Positions 1 to 7,497 of a stretch of 14,423 nucleotides of DNA are shown in pieces. The stretch is from NCBI GenBank assembly GCA_964438735.1, contig CAYTLW010000166.1:1-14423 (forward strand), written 5' to 3'. A program made the translations under genes and the position numbers. The notes under the pieces are model-generated. The model made no database searches. It saw only the letters and a program-made list of their open reading frames with translations, and was not told the origin of the DNA. The stretch's first letter is position 1, and every line of letters starts with the position of its first letter. Origin of the DNA: CAYTLW01 sp964438735. GTDB taxonomy: Bacteria; Myxococcota_A; UBA9042.

Positions 1-1393
1 TGCCGCCGCAATCGATGTCCGCCTCACCGCCGTTATGCTCCTGGTCGTCACAGTTGGGCACGGCGCAGGTGCCGCCCTTGCAGACCAGGCTCACGCAGTC
101 GGCGCCGGCGCCGCAGGTCTTGCCGTCGTCGCACTTGGTGGGGCAGGGGCCGCCGCAGTCCAGATCCGCCTCGCTGCCGTTGTGCACCTCGTCGCTGCAG
201 GTGGGCACCGCGCAGGTGCCGCCCTTGCCATCTTTGCCGCCTGTGCACACGCCGCTGATGCAGTCTGACGCCGCGCCGCAGCCCTTGCCGTGGTGGCATT
301 TTTCGTCGCAGGGTCCGCCACAATCGGCGTCGGTCTCGGCGCCGTTGTGCACCTTGTCGTTGCAGGTCGGTACGGCGCAGACGCCGTCCTTGCAGACGCC
401 GCTGACGCAGTCGGCCGCCGCGCCGCAGCCCTTGCCGTCGGAGCACTTGTCGGGGCAGGCGCCGCCGCAATCCTCGTCGGCCTCTGCGCCGTTGTGCACG
501 TTGTCGTCACAGGCCGGCACGGCGCATTTGCCCTCGATGCAGACACCGCTGGCGCAGTCCGAGGGCGCATCGCATACCTTGCCGTCGGCGCAGGTGTTGG
601 GGCAGCCCCCGCCGCAGTCCACGTCGCTCTCATTGCCGTTGAGGACCTGGTCGTCGCACGAGGGCGCGGCGCAGAGATAGTCCTCGCAGACGCCGCTGAC
701 ACAGTCGTCGCCGTCGTCGCAGGACTGGCCGTCGGGGCACAGGTTGGGGCAGGCACCGGCGCAGTCCACGTCAGCCTCTGTGCCGTTTTTGACCTGGTCA
801 TCGCAGGTGGGCGCGGCGCACTTGTCGTCGGTACAGACGCCGCTGGCGCAGTCCGCAGCGCTGCCGCAGGCGCCGCCATCGGCGCATTTCTTGTCGCAGG
901 GGCCGCCACAATCGACGTCGCTCTCGCCGCCGTTGAGCACCTGGTCATCACAGCTCGACGCGGCGCAGAATCCGTCCTCGCAGGCCCCGCTGGCGCAGTC
1001 CGCGCCGGTGCCACATGGCACGCCCTGTTTGCACTTCGCAGGGCAGGATGCACCGCAATCGACGCTGGCTTCGTCGCCGTTCTTGACCTGGTCGCTGCAG
1101 GAGGGCGCGGCGCAGATGTTGTCGCTGCAGACGCCGCTGTCGCAGTCGCCCGCGCTGCCGCAGACCTGGGTGGCCAGGCACTTGTTGGGGCATCCGCCGC
1201 CGCAGTCGACGTCCGACTCGTCGCCGTTGATGACCTTGTCTTCGCAGGTCGCCTCCGCGCAGGTCCCGTCGCTGCAGACCCCGCTGAGGCAATCGGCCAC
1301 CGTCACGCACTTCTTGCCGGCGCCGCACTTGTCGTCGCAGGGCCCGCCGCAGTCGACGTCGACCTCGAGCTCGTCCTGGAAGCCGTTGTCGCA
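1..1393 (-). repeat. Tandem 147-bp coding repeats (9 complete plus 1 partial)
   Basis: Repeats 1-7 and 9 are exactly 49 codons long. Repeat 8 (about 200-364) is 55 codons because of a Gly/Lys-rich insertion before its last Cys (GGKDGKGG region). Cys positions are invariant, while the loops differ at most positions. The array is therefore old and kept under selection rather than newly amplified. The tenth unit begins at 52 and is cut by the window edge. Confidence 0.85.
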
Positions 1394-1513
1394 GCTCGCC
1401 GCCAGCGCCGTGACGTCCAGGTGGCCACCGTCACCGCAACCGCTGGTCGCCAAGCCAACCACGAGAAGACACAAGACTCCGCGGGTCGGAGTCGAGAAGG
1501 GGTTGCTCCACAT
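1..1513 (-). CDS. Cys-rich tandem-repeat protein, putative lipoprotein (3' end off the window)
   Basis: Reading leftward from an ATG at 1513, the frame stays open to the window edge for 504 codons, so the C-terminus is missing. GGAGGG lies 4 nt before the ATG and fixes this start. The N-terminus (MWSNPF...GVLCLLVVGLATSGC) is a short signal peptide with a lipobox-like TSGC; Cys26 would be the lipidated residue, although Thr at -3 is not canonical. From residue 41 the protein consists of repeats of about 49 residues with 8 Cys each, built on NGxExDVDCGGxC, then DC-x-SGVC and CAxP. Nine are complete and a tenth is cut. The gene starts 23 bp after the OmpA/TSP3 gene and probably shares its transcript. 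I infer a disulphide-rich outer-surface protein for adhesion or structure; similar repeats are common in secreted myxobacterial proteins. No enzymatic motif is seen. Confidence 0.85.
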   Translation of the reverse strand, partial: MWSNPFSTPTRGVLCLLVVGLATSGCGDGGHLDVTALAASCDNGFQDELEVDVDCGGPCDDKCGAGKKCVTVADCLSGVCSDGTCAEATCEDKVINGDESDVDCGGGCPNKCLATQVCGSAGDCDSGVCSDNICAAPSCSDQVKNGDEASVDCGASCPAKCKQGVPCGTGADCASGACEDGFCAASSCDDQVLNGGESDVDCGGPCDKKCADGGACGSAADCASGVCTDDKCAAPTCDDQVKNGTEADVDCAGACPNLCPDGQSCDDGDDCVSGVCEDYLCAAPSCDDQVLNGNESDVDCGGGCPNTCADGKVCDAPSDCASGVCIEGKCAVPACDDNVHNGAEADEDCGGACPDKCSDGKGCGAAADCVSGVCKDGVCAVPTCNDKVHNGAETDADCGGPCDEKCHHGKGCGAASDCISGVCTGGKDGKGGTCAVPTCSDEVHNGSEADLDCGGPCPTKCDDGKTCGAGADCVSLVCKGGTCAVPNCDDQEHNGGEADIDCGG

Positions 1514-1536
1514 ATTGCCCTCCGGTCGGCTCGCCA

Positions 1537-3291
1537 TCAGGGGGCGGCCGGCGCGTCCTGCTTTCGCTCCACGATGACGAACTCGACCCGCCGATTCTGG
1601 GCGCGGCCCTGTTCGGTCTCATTGTCCGCACGCGGCCGGCTGTCGCCGAGACCCTTGGCCTGCAAGCGCGCGGCCGCGACCTTCTTGCGCACGAGATAGG
1701 CCTTGACCGCTTCGGCGCGCTTCTGCGACAGCATCGCGTTATGGGCCGCGTCGCCCTGGCTGTCGGTGTGGCCTTCGACGCGTACCAGCGTCACATCGGC
1801 GTTGTCCCGCAGCAGCGTGGCGACCTGGTCGAGCAGGCCGTACGATCGCTTCTCGATCTTGTACTTGTTCAGGACGAAGAAGACCTTGTCCAGGATGACG
1901 ATCTTGTCCTTCGTCACCACCGCCTTCACGTCTGGCGGCGGGCACCCCTTGAACTCGACCAGGCCCGGCGCCTCGGGGCATTTATCGTCCTTGTCGAGCA
2001 CACCATCGCCGTCCCCATCGGGCGGCGGGCAGCCGGCATGGGCTGCCAGGCCCTTGACCTTGGGGCACCTATCGTCCTTGTCGAGCACGCCATCGCCGTC
2101 ACCGTCGGGCGGAGGGCAGCCGGTATGTGCCGCCAGGCCCTTGACCTTGGGGCATTTATCGACCTTGTCCGGGATGCCATCGCCATCGCCATCCGGGCAG
2201 CCGCCAAAGGCCTGCAACCCAGCCTGCTTGGGGCATTCATCGTCCTTGTCGGCGATGCCATCGCCGTCGCCATCCGGGCAGCCCTTCAGGTCGCCAGCCA
2301 CCTTGGGGCAGCGATCGTCGCCGTCGGGAACGCCGTCTTCGTCGCTATCGATGATGCACTCGCCGGCCGAGACCGGCATCCAGCCAATTCCCAACGTGGC
2401 GCGCCAGGCCGGGCTGCCGATGCCCGACAGCAGCCCCGTGCCGCCGGCCAGGGTCACCGCCCATGTCCCCATGCGCAGCCGACCACCGGCCATGGCGTCG
2501 AGCACCCGCCGATCTGCACGGCCGGCTTCGGAGACGGCCACGCGACCGGTCGCGGCGCCGAGAACCTCGATTCGACCGCACTTCACCGGGGCGATACCGG
2601 CCAGCCCGAAGGTCACATCATCGCCAAGCTCCCGCCCGGCGACCTGCACCGTCTCGCGCATCCGGTAGCCGACGTTGATCGAGCCACGCCAGCCACGCCA
2701 GGCGTAGTCGGCGGCCAGGCTGGTGAAGGAGACGACCGATTCGTCGCCCGTGAAGTTGCCGCCCGTGGCCAGCGGCAGGCTGAGCTCTTCGGCGATGGCC
2801 AGGCCGAAACCGTCGTTCTCGCTATCCACCAGGATCGCCTTGGCGCTCAACCGCGGGTCGCCCAACGCCGCGCCGCCAACCTGTTCGAGCTGGTAGCGAT
2901 CGGGCAGGACCTCGCCCGACGTCGACGGGTAGATGGGCAACACCACGCCCGCCGAGAGCCAGGGCAGGAGTCCGATGCCGCCATAGACGTCGGTGGCCAC
3001 CTGGCGCGAGACCACCGCCGCCAGGGGCGCCCCCTGTTGCGTCTGCAGCTCGAACGGCCGGTCGTTCACCGTCAACCACGCGCCCGCAGACCAGCTCCAG
3101 GGCACGGCGGCGCGGGTCGACAACACGCCGAAGGTGTCCCCTTCATGGGGTGTCGGCAGGTAGGAGTTGACGCGATATTGCGGGTTGTCCGCCGCACTGG
3201 TCGCTGGCAACGCGAGCACGACCAGCGCGCTGCACAGGGCCAGAACCAGCGTTGACGGCATCGGCAAGCCAACCCCAGAGATGCGGTTCAT
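1537..3291 (-). CDS. OmpA-family outer-membrane protein with thrombospondin type-3 repeats
   Basis: The protein has 584 residues. The start at 3291 is chosen because AGGAG sits 6 nt upstream and the next residues form a signal peptide (LVLALCSALVVLALPATSA, cleavage near residue 33). The frame is open upstream to 3666, but that part is Arg-rich and not credible. Residues about 35-310 look like outer-membrane beta-barrel strands. Residues about 315-454 hold five Asp-rich Ca-binding TSP3 repeats (DGDGDGxxDKDDxCP). Residues about 455-575 are an OmpA C-terminal peptidoglycan-binding domain with VEGHTDSQG, LSQKRAEAV and NRRVEF. Asp510 and Arg525 match the diaminopimelate-binding pair known in OmpA. 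The expected role is a barrel tied to peptidoglycan by a stiff Ca-bound linker. It is the first gene of the operon with the Cys-rich protein. The third and fourth TSP3 repeats are nearly identical, which suggests a recent duplication. Confidence 0.92.
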   Translation of the reverse strand: MNRISGVGLPMPSTLVLALCSALVVLALPATSAADNPQYRVNSYLPTPHEGDTFGVLSTRAAVPWSWSAGAWLTVNDRPFELQTQQGAPLAAVVSRQVATDVYGGIGLLPWLSAGVVLPIYPSTSGEVLPDRYQLEQVGGAALGDPRLSAKAILVDSENDGFGLAIAEELSLPLATGGNFTGDESVVSFTSLAADYAWRGWRGSINVGYRMRETVQVAGRELGDDVTFGLAGIAPVKCGRIEVLGAATGRVAVSEAGRADRRVLDAMAGGRLRMGTWAVTLAGGTGLLSGIGSPAWRATLGIGWMPVSAGECIIDSDEDGVPDGDDRCPKVAGDLKGCPDGDGDGIADKDDECPKQAGLQAFGGCPDGDGDGIPDKVDKCPKVKGLAAHTGCPPPDGDGDGVLDKDDRCPKVKGLAAHAGCPPPDGDGDGVLDKDDKCPEAPGLVEFKGCPPPDVKAVVTKDKIVILDKVFFVLNKYKIEKRSYGLLDQVATLLRDNADVTLVRVEGHTDSQGDAAHNAMLSQKRAEAVKAYLVRKKVAAARLQAKGLGDSRPRADNETEQGRAQNRRVEFVIVERKQDAPAAP

Positions 3292-3387
3292 GCTCCACTC
3301 CTGGGGCGTGACGCCGGCCACGCCGTGGTCCTTCATGAACGCAGATGGCTCTGGTCGCTCATGTGGACTCGGTTGACACGCAGACTC

Positions 3388-3416
3388 ATTATATCCGCTT
3401 CGGATGTGAATGTCGG
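3388..3416 (-). promoter_or_regulatory. Sigma70-type promoter of the OmpA/Cys-rich operon
   Basis: On the minus strand a perfect TATAAT (plus 3388-3393) follows CCGACA (plus 3411-3416, 4 of 6 matches to TTGACA) after a 17-bp spacer. The predicted start near 3381 leaves a leader of about 90 nt before the ATG at 3291. This is one of the few AT-rich patches in the region, which supports it. Confidence 0.5.
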
Positions 3417-3497
3417 AATAAGACAGACCTCGCGGTGTCAGGTTGCGCCCTGACCCGATTGACCGCTGCCGCGCCCGTAGCCGACAATGCCGGCACC

Positions 3498-4121
3498 ATG
3501 TACGCCGGTCCCGTACCAATCCGCCGCGCAACCGCGTCCAGGCTCGCTCATCGAGCCGCGTGCGTTTGCCTGAACGTGGTGTCGATCGCCTGCGTCGGGC
3601 CCGCCTGGGGCACCCCGTCCAGCACCCCGCCCGGCAACCCGCCCGCCAAGCCACCCGGCATCCCACTCCAACAGGCCTTGCCCCCGCCGAACCCCGTTCC
3701 AGCCGCCGCCCCCCTGGGCGCCGTCAAGACACCGCCCGTTACCCCTCGCGCGGCCCTGTCCTGGTCGGCCAAGGGCGGCATCCTGGCCGGACTCGGCGTG
3801 CTGTCATTCGGCATCGGCACCTGGGCCGGGCTGCAGGCGCTGTCGTACAGCCGCGATGCGGGACCGCACTGCGGCACCGGCATGTACACCGACGTCTGCA
3901 ATCCAGAGGGCCTGGCCCTGCGCGAGGAGGGGCGGCGCTACACCACGACCGCGACGGCGGGCATCATGGGCTCGGTGCCGCTGTTGATCTTCGGCACCTG
4001 GCTGCTGGCGGCCGCGCCCATGACCTGGGAGCAGCGCACTGTGGCGGATGCGCAATCGGATGAACCGGCGCTGGAGGTCGGCCTGACACCGGGTGGCCTG
4101 GCCGTGGGCGGGCGATTCTGA
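3498..4121 (+). CDS. Pro-rich two-helix membrane protein, function unknown
   Basis: The protein has 207 residues. The start at 3498 is uncertain: no clear SD precedes it, but the following residues make a plausible signal or anchor segment (LAHRAACVCLNVVSIACVG). A Pro-rich linker follows (residues about 38-85). Two hydrophobic helices come next (GGILAGLGVLSFGIGTWAGL and TATAGIMGSVPLLIFGTWLL), separated by a polar loop of about 35 residues with two Cys (HCGTGMYTDVC). The end, GLTPGGLAVGGRF, is weakly beta-like. The helix, two-Cys loop, helix and Gly-rich tail resemble the C-terminal part of many myxobacterial PEGA/TPR-type envelope proteins; this comparison is from memory. The stop overlaps the next gene's start by one base, so the two are probably translated together. 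I do not assign a function. Confidence 0.7.
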   Translation: MYAGPVPIRRATASRLAHRAACVCLNVVSIACVGPAWGTPSSTPPGNPPAKPPGIPLQQALPPPNPVPAAAPLGAVKTPPVTPRAALSWSAKGGILAGLGVLSFGIGTWAGLQALSYSRDAGPHCGTGMYTDVCNPEGLALREEGRRYTTTATAGIMGSVPLLIFGTWLLAAAPMTWEQRTVADAQSDEPALEVGLTPGGLAVGGRF

Positions 4122-5164
4122 TGGTCGTGCAGCGCCTGCGCCGGCCGACGTGGGTCTGTGCTGGCCTGGTGCTATGCGGCAGCTTCAGCATGTACCTGGT
4201 GGTCCTGCTCTTCGCCACGCGGGTGCTGTTCTGGCTCGGCGATGCGTGGCGGCCGGAGCACCCGCTGCTGCGGCGACTGCACGCGGTTGTCTGGGGTCCT
4301 TCCGGCGACGGCGAGGTCGGTCGGCTTGATCGGCTCCTGTTGGGCAACGGCCGGCGCCTGCGGTCGCGCGACCGCCCACGCGTGCTGGCGATGGACCTGG
4401 AGTTCGTGCGCGGCGCGCTCCTGCTGTTCGCCAATCTGACGATCTATACGAACATCAAAGCGCGCATCCCGATGATCAACTCGACGGTGGGCGATGCCTG
4501 GTTCGAAAAGCTCGACCACATGCTCTTCACCGAAGTGCTGATCATCGCGGTCGAGCGCTGGTTCGCCACCAGTCCGGCCGTGGCGCAGTACTTCGCCGAC
4601 GTGTACATGCACGACTACATCTGGATGGTGGCGCTGGTCTTCGTGCTCTACCTGCGCCGCGACCTGTTCGCCTTCCGCTGGCTCATCATCTCGGTCTGCG
4701 TCGTCTATATCGTCTCGGTGCTGGTCACCGTGGCCTACCCCTCCTACGGCCCCTGCTTCCTCGAGGCCGAGCGATTCGAATGGCTGCGCGATACCTCGGT
4801 CGGCCACGCGCAGCGCGGGCTGGCCGGGTTCTACCGACACTCGGTGCAAGCGGTCGCCGCCGGCCAGGATGTGCGCGCCCAGGCTTTTGTGGGCATCGCG
4901 GCCTTCCCCAGCCTGCATGTGGGGCACATGGTCATCCTGCTGGTCGTGGCGTTGCGCACGGTCCCCATCTTCGCGCTGTGGATGGCGTGGATCGCCATCG
5001 CGACCAGCATTGCGACGGTCGGATTCGGCTGGCACTACGCGGTGGACGCCATCGGCGGCATCGTCATCGCCGCTGGCATCACCGAAGGGCTCTACCACGT
5101 GATGAAGCGAAGCGACCCGGTGTCAGGCGCCGCTGTCGTCAAAACGGCGCCAGGTCGCCCGTGA
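4121..5164 (+). CDS. PAP2_3 (Aur1-like) integral-membrane phosphotransferase/phosphatase
   Basis: The 347-residue protein has several membrane helices (about 12-36, 96-110, 166-204, 270-300 and 309-325). The late half carries the PAP2 active site: FPSLHVGH (262-269) and GWHYAVDAIGG (303-313). The putative triad is His266, His305 and Asp309. Spacings of 39 and 4 residues equal those I recall for yeast Aur1 (His255/His294/Asp298). An upstream LDHMLF segment also fits the inositol-phosphotransferase-type PAP2_3 subgroup. Members of this group move phospho-head groups between lipids or dephosphorylate lipid phosphates at the membrane. A sphingolipid or phosphoinositide substrate is possible but unproven. 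The ATG shares its A with the previous TGA, which implies translational coupling. The 3' end meets a gene remnant on the other strand. Confidence 0.85.
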   Translation: MVVQRLRRPTWVCAGLVLCGSFSMYLVVLLFATRVLFWLGDAWRPEHPLLRRLHAVVWGPSGDGEVGRLDRLLLGNGRRLRSRDRPRVLAMDLEFVRGALLLFANLTIYTNIKARIPMINSTVGDAWFEKLDHMLFTEVLIIAVERWFATSPAVAQYFADVYMHDYIWMVALVFVLYLRRDLFAFRWLIISVCVVYIVSVLVTVAYPSYGPCFLEAERFEWLRDTSVGHAQRGLAGFYRHSVQAVAAGQDVRAQAFVGIAAFPSLHVGHMVILLVVALRTVPIFALWMAWIAIATSIATVGFGWHYAVDAIGGIVIAAGITEGLYHVMKRSDPVSGAAVVKTAPGRP

Positions 5165-5426
5165 CCTTGGCCCGGCCGGCGTCGATCACCGCCTGCAGGT
5201 CCTCGCGTTCCTCCAGCTTGCGGAACGAGACGTGTTTGCGCCCCCGCGACTGAAAGGCGTCGTAGTCGCCGCCGAAGAAGGTGTTCAGCAGGTAGCGCCC
5301 CATGTCTCGGACCGCGTCCTGTGCCAAATCTCGGCCGCCCGCGCTCGACTTGCAGATCGCGCCTCTACTGGACGGGCATTGAGCCGGCACGGCCTGGAGC
5401 CGGGCGCGAAGGCGACGGGCGAGCAA
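5139..5426 (-). pseudogene. Remnant of an unrecognised gene, truncated at its 3' side
   Basis: A 95-codon minus-strand frame overlaps the last 26 bp of the PAP2 gene. Its middle (residues about 41-77, DMGRYLLNTFFGGDYDAFQ then KHVSFRKLEERED) reads like a real protein segment, and nothing on the plus strand explains it beyond 5164. The flanks do not read like protein: the N-terminus is Arg-rich, and the C-terminus is simply antisense to the PAP2 end. I vaguely recall similar 'RYL...FF.GD...F..R...H.SFR.L..RDDL' openings in uncharacterised myxobacterial proteins found near mobile elements, but I cannot name the family. The likeliest reading is a 5' fragment left by a deletion at the edge of the accessory zone. 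Confidence 0.35.
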
Positions 5427-5515
5427 GGCTCAAGCACTCCAGGCGGGCCCAGGTCGGATACCCGGACGCAGCCCACCTGTGCGCGAGCCTGGACACCTCG
5501 CCTGCCAAGCTCTGC

Positions 5516-6024
5516 CTACGCGGCTTCGCGATAGTAGAAGCTCAGCACCCCACCGAGCCGGTCACGGCGCTTCACCTCGCCTGTGCTGCTCGGCTCGGCC
5601 GGGGCCTGGCCGATCAATCGGTTGCCCAACCCCTGATGAGGTCGCTCGACGTGGTAGTGCTCGGCGTATTCTGTGACGGCGAGTTTGAGGTGTCGCTCCC
5701 CGAGCGGCACCATGCGCTCAAGGCACTCCGACTTGATCGACAAGACGAATCTCTCCGTGTACAGCGGGTCGCGATCGAGGATCAGGTGCCGCACGCCCAG
5801 CAGGAAGGTGAAGAAGTCGGCGGCGGCTATTGCGTCCCAATGGGCGGCCAGGAACGTCTTCCAGGGAGTTCGCTGTCCGCGCTCGGGCGCTGGCTCGATG
5901 CCGTGGTCGTTGAGGATCCGCTTGACTCCTGCCGGAGATACTCGATGACGGCCTGCTGCTCTTGGTTGAGCCAGCCGGCGAACATGAAGACGAGGAGCCG
6001 AATCGGCGGTGGAAGCTTGTCCAT
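5516..6024 (-). pseudogene. Integrase-core (DDE) transposase relic, copy 1, internally deleted
   Basis: The ATG at 6024 begins MDKLPPPIRLLVFMFAGWLN, almost the same start as copy 2 (8155). After ...IEYLRQE the frame shifts and jumps to GVKRILNDHGIEPAPERG, then PWKTFLAAHWDAIAAADFFT. From there it jumps to FLLGVRHLILDRDPLYT, and then to ERFVLSIKSECLERMVPLGE. The end is the normal family end (HYHVERPHQGLGNRLIG...FYYREAA, stop at 5516). Three stretches expected in this family are missing: one out of frame and two in frame. Pieces carrying the D (ADFF), D (DRD) and E (AERF-type) motifs survive but are fused together, so the fold cannot be intact. The relic lies in the same direction as copy 2, on the other side of the first ATPase gene. 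Confidence 0.8.
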
Positions 6025-6113
6025 GGCTCCAGCTTGTCCCGCAGATCTGGGCTGGACAAGCCGAGATCTGCCAAGGCTCTGATCGCTGCACTGCGGGGTC
6101 GGCGCTATTCTGG
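5930..6113. repeat. Copy 1 of the transposase 5' part and right-end sequence (direct repeat)
   Basis: This stretch matches 8070-8246 imperfectly but throughout. It covers the first 30 or so codons of the transposase and then the non-coding end, CTGATCG..GCACTGCG.GGTCGGCGCTATT.TGGCAC. Similarity fades just after TGGCAC in both copies, which marks the element's terminus near 6113. Read outward from the element, the end begins GTGCCA.AATAGCGCCGACC. The two copies have the same orientation. Confidence 0.6.
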
Positions 6114-6168
6114 CACTGGACGGCCACAGACCTTGCGTGCTGCTCGAGATATGCGGACCGAGCGCCGT

Positions 6169-7338
6169 CTACGACGAAGTTCCGGCCAACTCGGCGGCCA
6201 ATTCTGACAGCGGCAGGGCCTGGGTTGTCGCGGTGACCGGAAACCTCGTATCCCCTGGATAGACGACAACCTGTCGATCCGGCGCAAGGGCCTCGCAGGC
6301 GCTGTGAAATCCGCGTCTGGGCCGGGGATTCAGGCTTCGTTTGATTTCGGCCGCCCAACGTTGACCGTTCGGCAAGGTCAGCAGCAGGTCGATCTCCGCG
6401 CCACCAGAGCTGCGGAAGAATCCGGCGTCCGTGCCCTCGGGCGCCGCCGCCAAGAGATTCTCGATGACGAAACCCTCCCAACTCGCGCCAACGATCGGGT
6501 GGCCATCGAGCACATCTGCGTTTGCGATGCCCAGCAGGCTGTGCAGCAATCCGCTGTCGCGCACATAGACCTTCGGTGAGCGGACGAGGCGTTTGCCGAT
6601 GTTCCCGTGCCATGGCGCAAGTCGGCGCACCAGCAGTAGATCGACCATCAGGTCCAGGTAGTTGGCGACGGTTCGGCCGGATACACCGAGCCCACGCGCG
6701 ATGGACGCTGCGTTATGCAGGCCGCCCTGGTGGTGGGCGAGCATGGTCCAGAATCGGCGCAGCGTCTCAGCTGGGATGCGCGGCCCGAGCTGCGGAATGT
6801 CGCGCTCGAGGTAGGTTCGCACGAAATCGCGCCGCCAACGCAGGCTGTTGGGCTCGCTGCGCGCCTTGAAGCTCTCGGGGAAACCGCCCCGCAGCCACAG
6901 CCGATTCATGGCCGCCTCGCCGAGCTCCAGCACGTCCAGCGGCTGCAATTCGAGGTAGCTGATGCGCCCAGCCAGGGTCTCACTGCTCTGGCGGAGCAGA
7001 TCGATGGACGCCGACCCGAGCACCAGAAAGCGGCCGACTGCGCGGCCATCGCGACGCCCGGCGTCGATCAACCCACGCAGCACGGCGAACAGTTCGGGGG
7101 TGCGCTGGATCTCGTCGAGAATGACGAGTTTGTCGGCGTGTCTGCGCAAGAAGAGTTCGGGTTCAGCGAGCTTGGCCTTGTCCGACGGTGACTCCAGATC
7201 GAGGTAGAGCGAGGGCCGCTCGGCGGCCACCAGATGTGCCAGCGTCGTCTTGCCAACCTGTCGCGGTCCGAGCAACGCCACCGCCGGCGATGTCTGCAGC
7301 CTGTCGGTGAGTTCTTGGCCTGCTCTGCGCTCAATCAT
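6169..7338 (-). CDS. AAA+ ATPase with C-terminal DUF4143 domain (first copy)
   Basis: The protein has 389 residues. The start at 7338 (MIERRAGQEL) is preferred over the upstream ATG at 7464 because the family normally begins shortly before the P-loop. Walker A is GPRQVGKTT (24-32), Walker B is LVILDEIQ (71-78), and the sensor-like FLVLGSAS is at 104-111. YLERDI (176-181) and a winged-helix-like stretch (about 208-240) belong to DUF4143. The C-terminus keeps a PD-(D/E)xK-like pattern (AEIDLL at 314-319, then AAEIKR at 329-334) typical of this group. The family is widespread, often mobile, and its biological role is poorly known. No SD precedes the gene; a promoter is placed so that the message would start at the ATG. 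It sits between two transposase relics of one family. Only about 30% of it looks alike to the second ATPase by eye, so it is not a recent duplicate. Confidence 0.9.
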   Translation of the reverse strand: MIERRAGQELTDRLQTSPAVALLGPRQVGKTTLAHLVAAERPSLYLDLESPSDKAKLAEPELFLRRHADKLVILDEIQRTPELFAVLRGLIDAGRRDGRAVGRFLVLGSASIDLLRQSSETLAGRISYLELQPLDVLELGEAAMNRLWLRGGFPESFKARSEPNSLRWRRDFVRTYLERDIPQLGPRIPAETLRRFWTMLAHHQGGLHNAASIARGLGVSGRTVANYLDLMVDLLLVRRLAPWHGNIGKRLVRSPKVYVRDSGLLHSLLGIANADVLDGHPIVGASWEGFVIENLLAAAPEGTDAGFFRSSGGAEIDLLLTLPNGQRWAAEIKRSLNPRPRRGFHSACEALAPDRQVVVYPGDTRFPVTATTQALPLSELAAELAGTSS

Positions 7339-7344
7339 CCGTGT

Positions 7345-7373
7345 ATTGTTGAATCTGTGATTCGGAATTGCAA
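7345..7373 (-). promoter_or_regulatory. Candidate leaderless promoter of the first ATPase, with a palindrome in its spacer
   Basis: On the minus strand, TTGCAA (plus 7368-7373) and AACAAT (plus 7345-7350) are separated by 17 bp. The -10 ends 6 nt before the ATG, so transcription would begin at or next to the ATG. The spacer holds a perfect palindrome, GAATC-N3-GATTC (7351-7363), placed where a repressor could act. The hexamers match consensus only 4 of 6 each. Confidence 0.4.
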
Positions 7374-7423
7374 GGTTATATCTGGGCTGCTCAGCGCCTG
7401 TTTCGCCATCCGTGAATCGCTGG

Positions 7424-7449
7424 CACCCTCCCGCGGCACCCTCCCGCGG
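7424..7449. repeat. Tandem 13-bp repeat (2 copies)
   Basis: CACCCTCCCGCGG occurs twice head to tail (7424-7436 and 7437-7449). It lies in the non-coding gap between the first ATPase promoter and transposase copy 2. No function is assigned. Confidence 0.7.
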
Positions 7450-7497
7450 GAACCAGGCACCCACGCCGGCGAGCGTGCGGCGTGGCAGCTTGCCGAC

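Noticed and set aside
1..1393. Regularly spaced repeats resembling a CRISPR array
   Set aside because: The period is 147 bp, the units are coding with invariant Cys codons, and there are no distinct spacers.
290..1699. 469-codon Ala/Val-rich plus-strand open frame
   Set aside because: Its periodic AVxxLV pattern is the shadow of the Cys-rich repeats on the other strand.
1741..3255. 504-codon plus-strand open frame opposite the OmpA/TSP3 gene
   Set aside because: It is a low-complexity mirror of the TSP3 repeats and barrel; the minus strand carries signal peptide, repeats and OmpA motifs.
3373..3378. TTGACA as a plus-strand -35 for the two-helix protein gene
   Set aside because: No -10 hexamer lies 16-18 bp downstream; the nearby TATAAT reads on the minus strand.
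3292..3666. N-terminal extension of the OmpA protein to 3666
   Set aside because: It is Arg/Cys-rich without protein character, crosses the predicted promoter, and an SD plus signal peptide mark 3291.
4172..5098. 308-codon minus-strand open frame opposite the PAP2 gene
   Set aside because: It is a His/Asp/Glu-rich shadow of membrane-helix codons.
5516..6613. 365-codon frame covering transposase copy 1 and part of the ATPase complement
   Set aside because: Only the last 140 or so codons are transposase; the rest is an out-of-frame reading of the ATPase gene and the element end.
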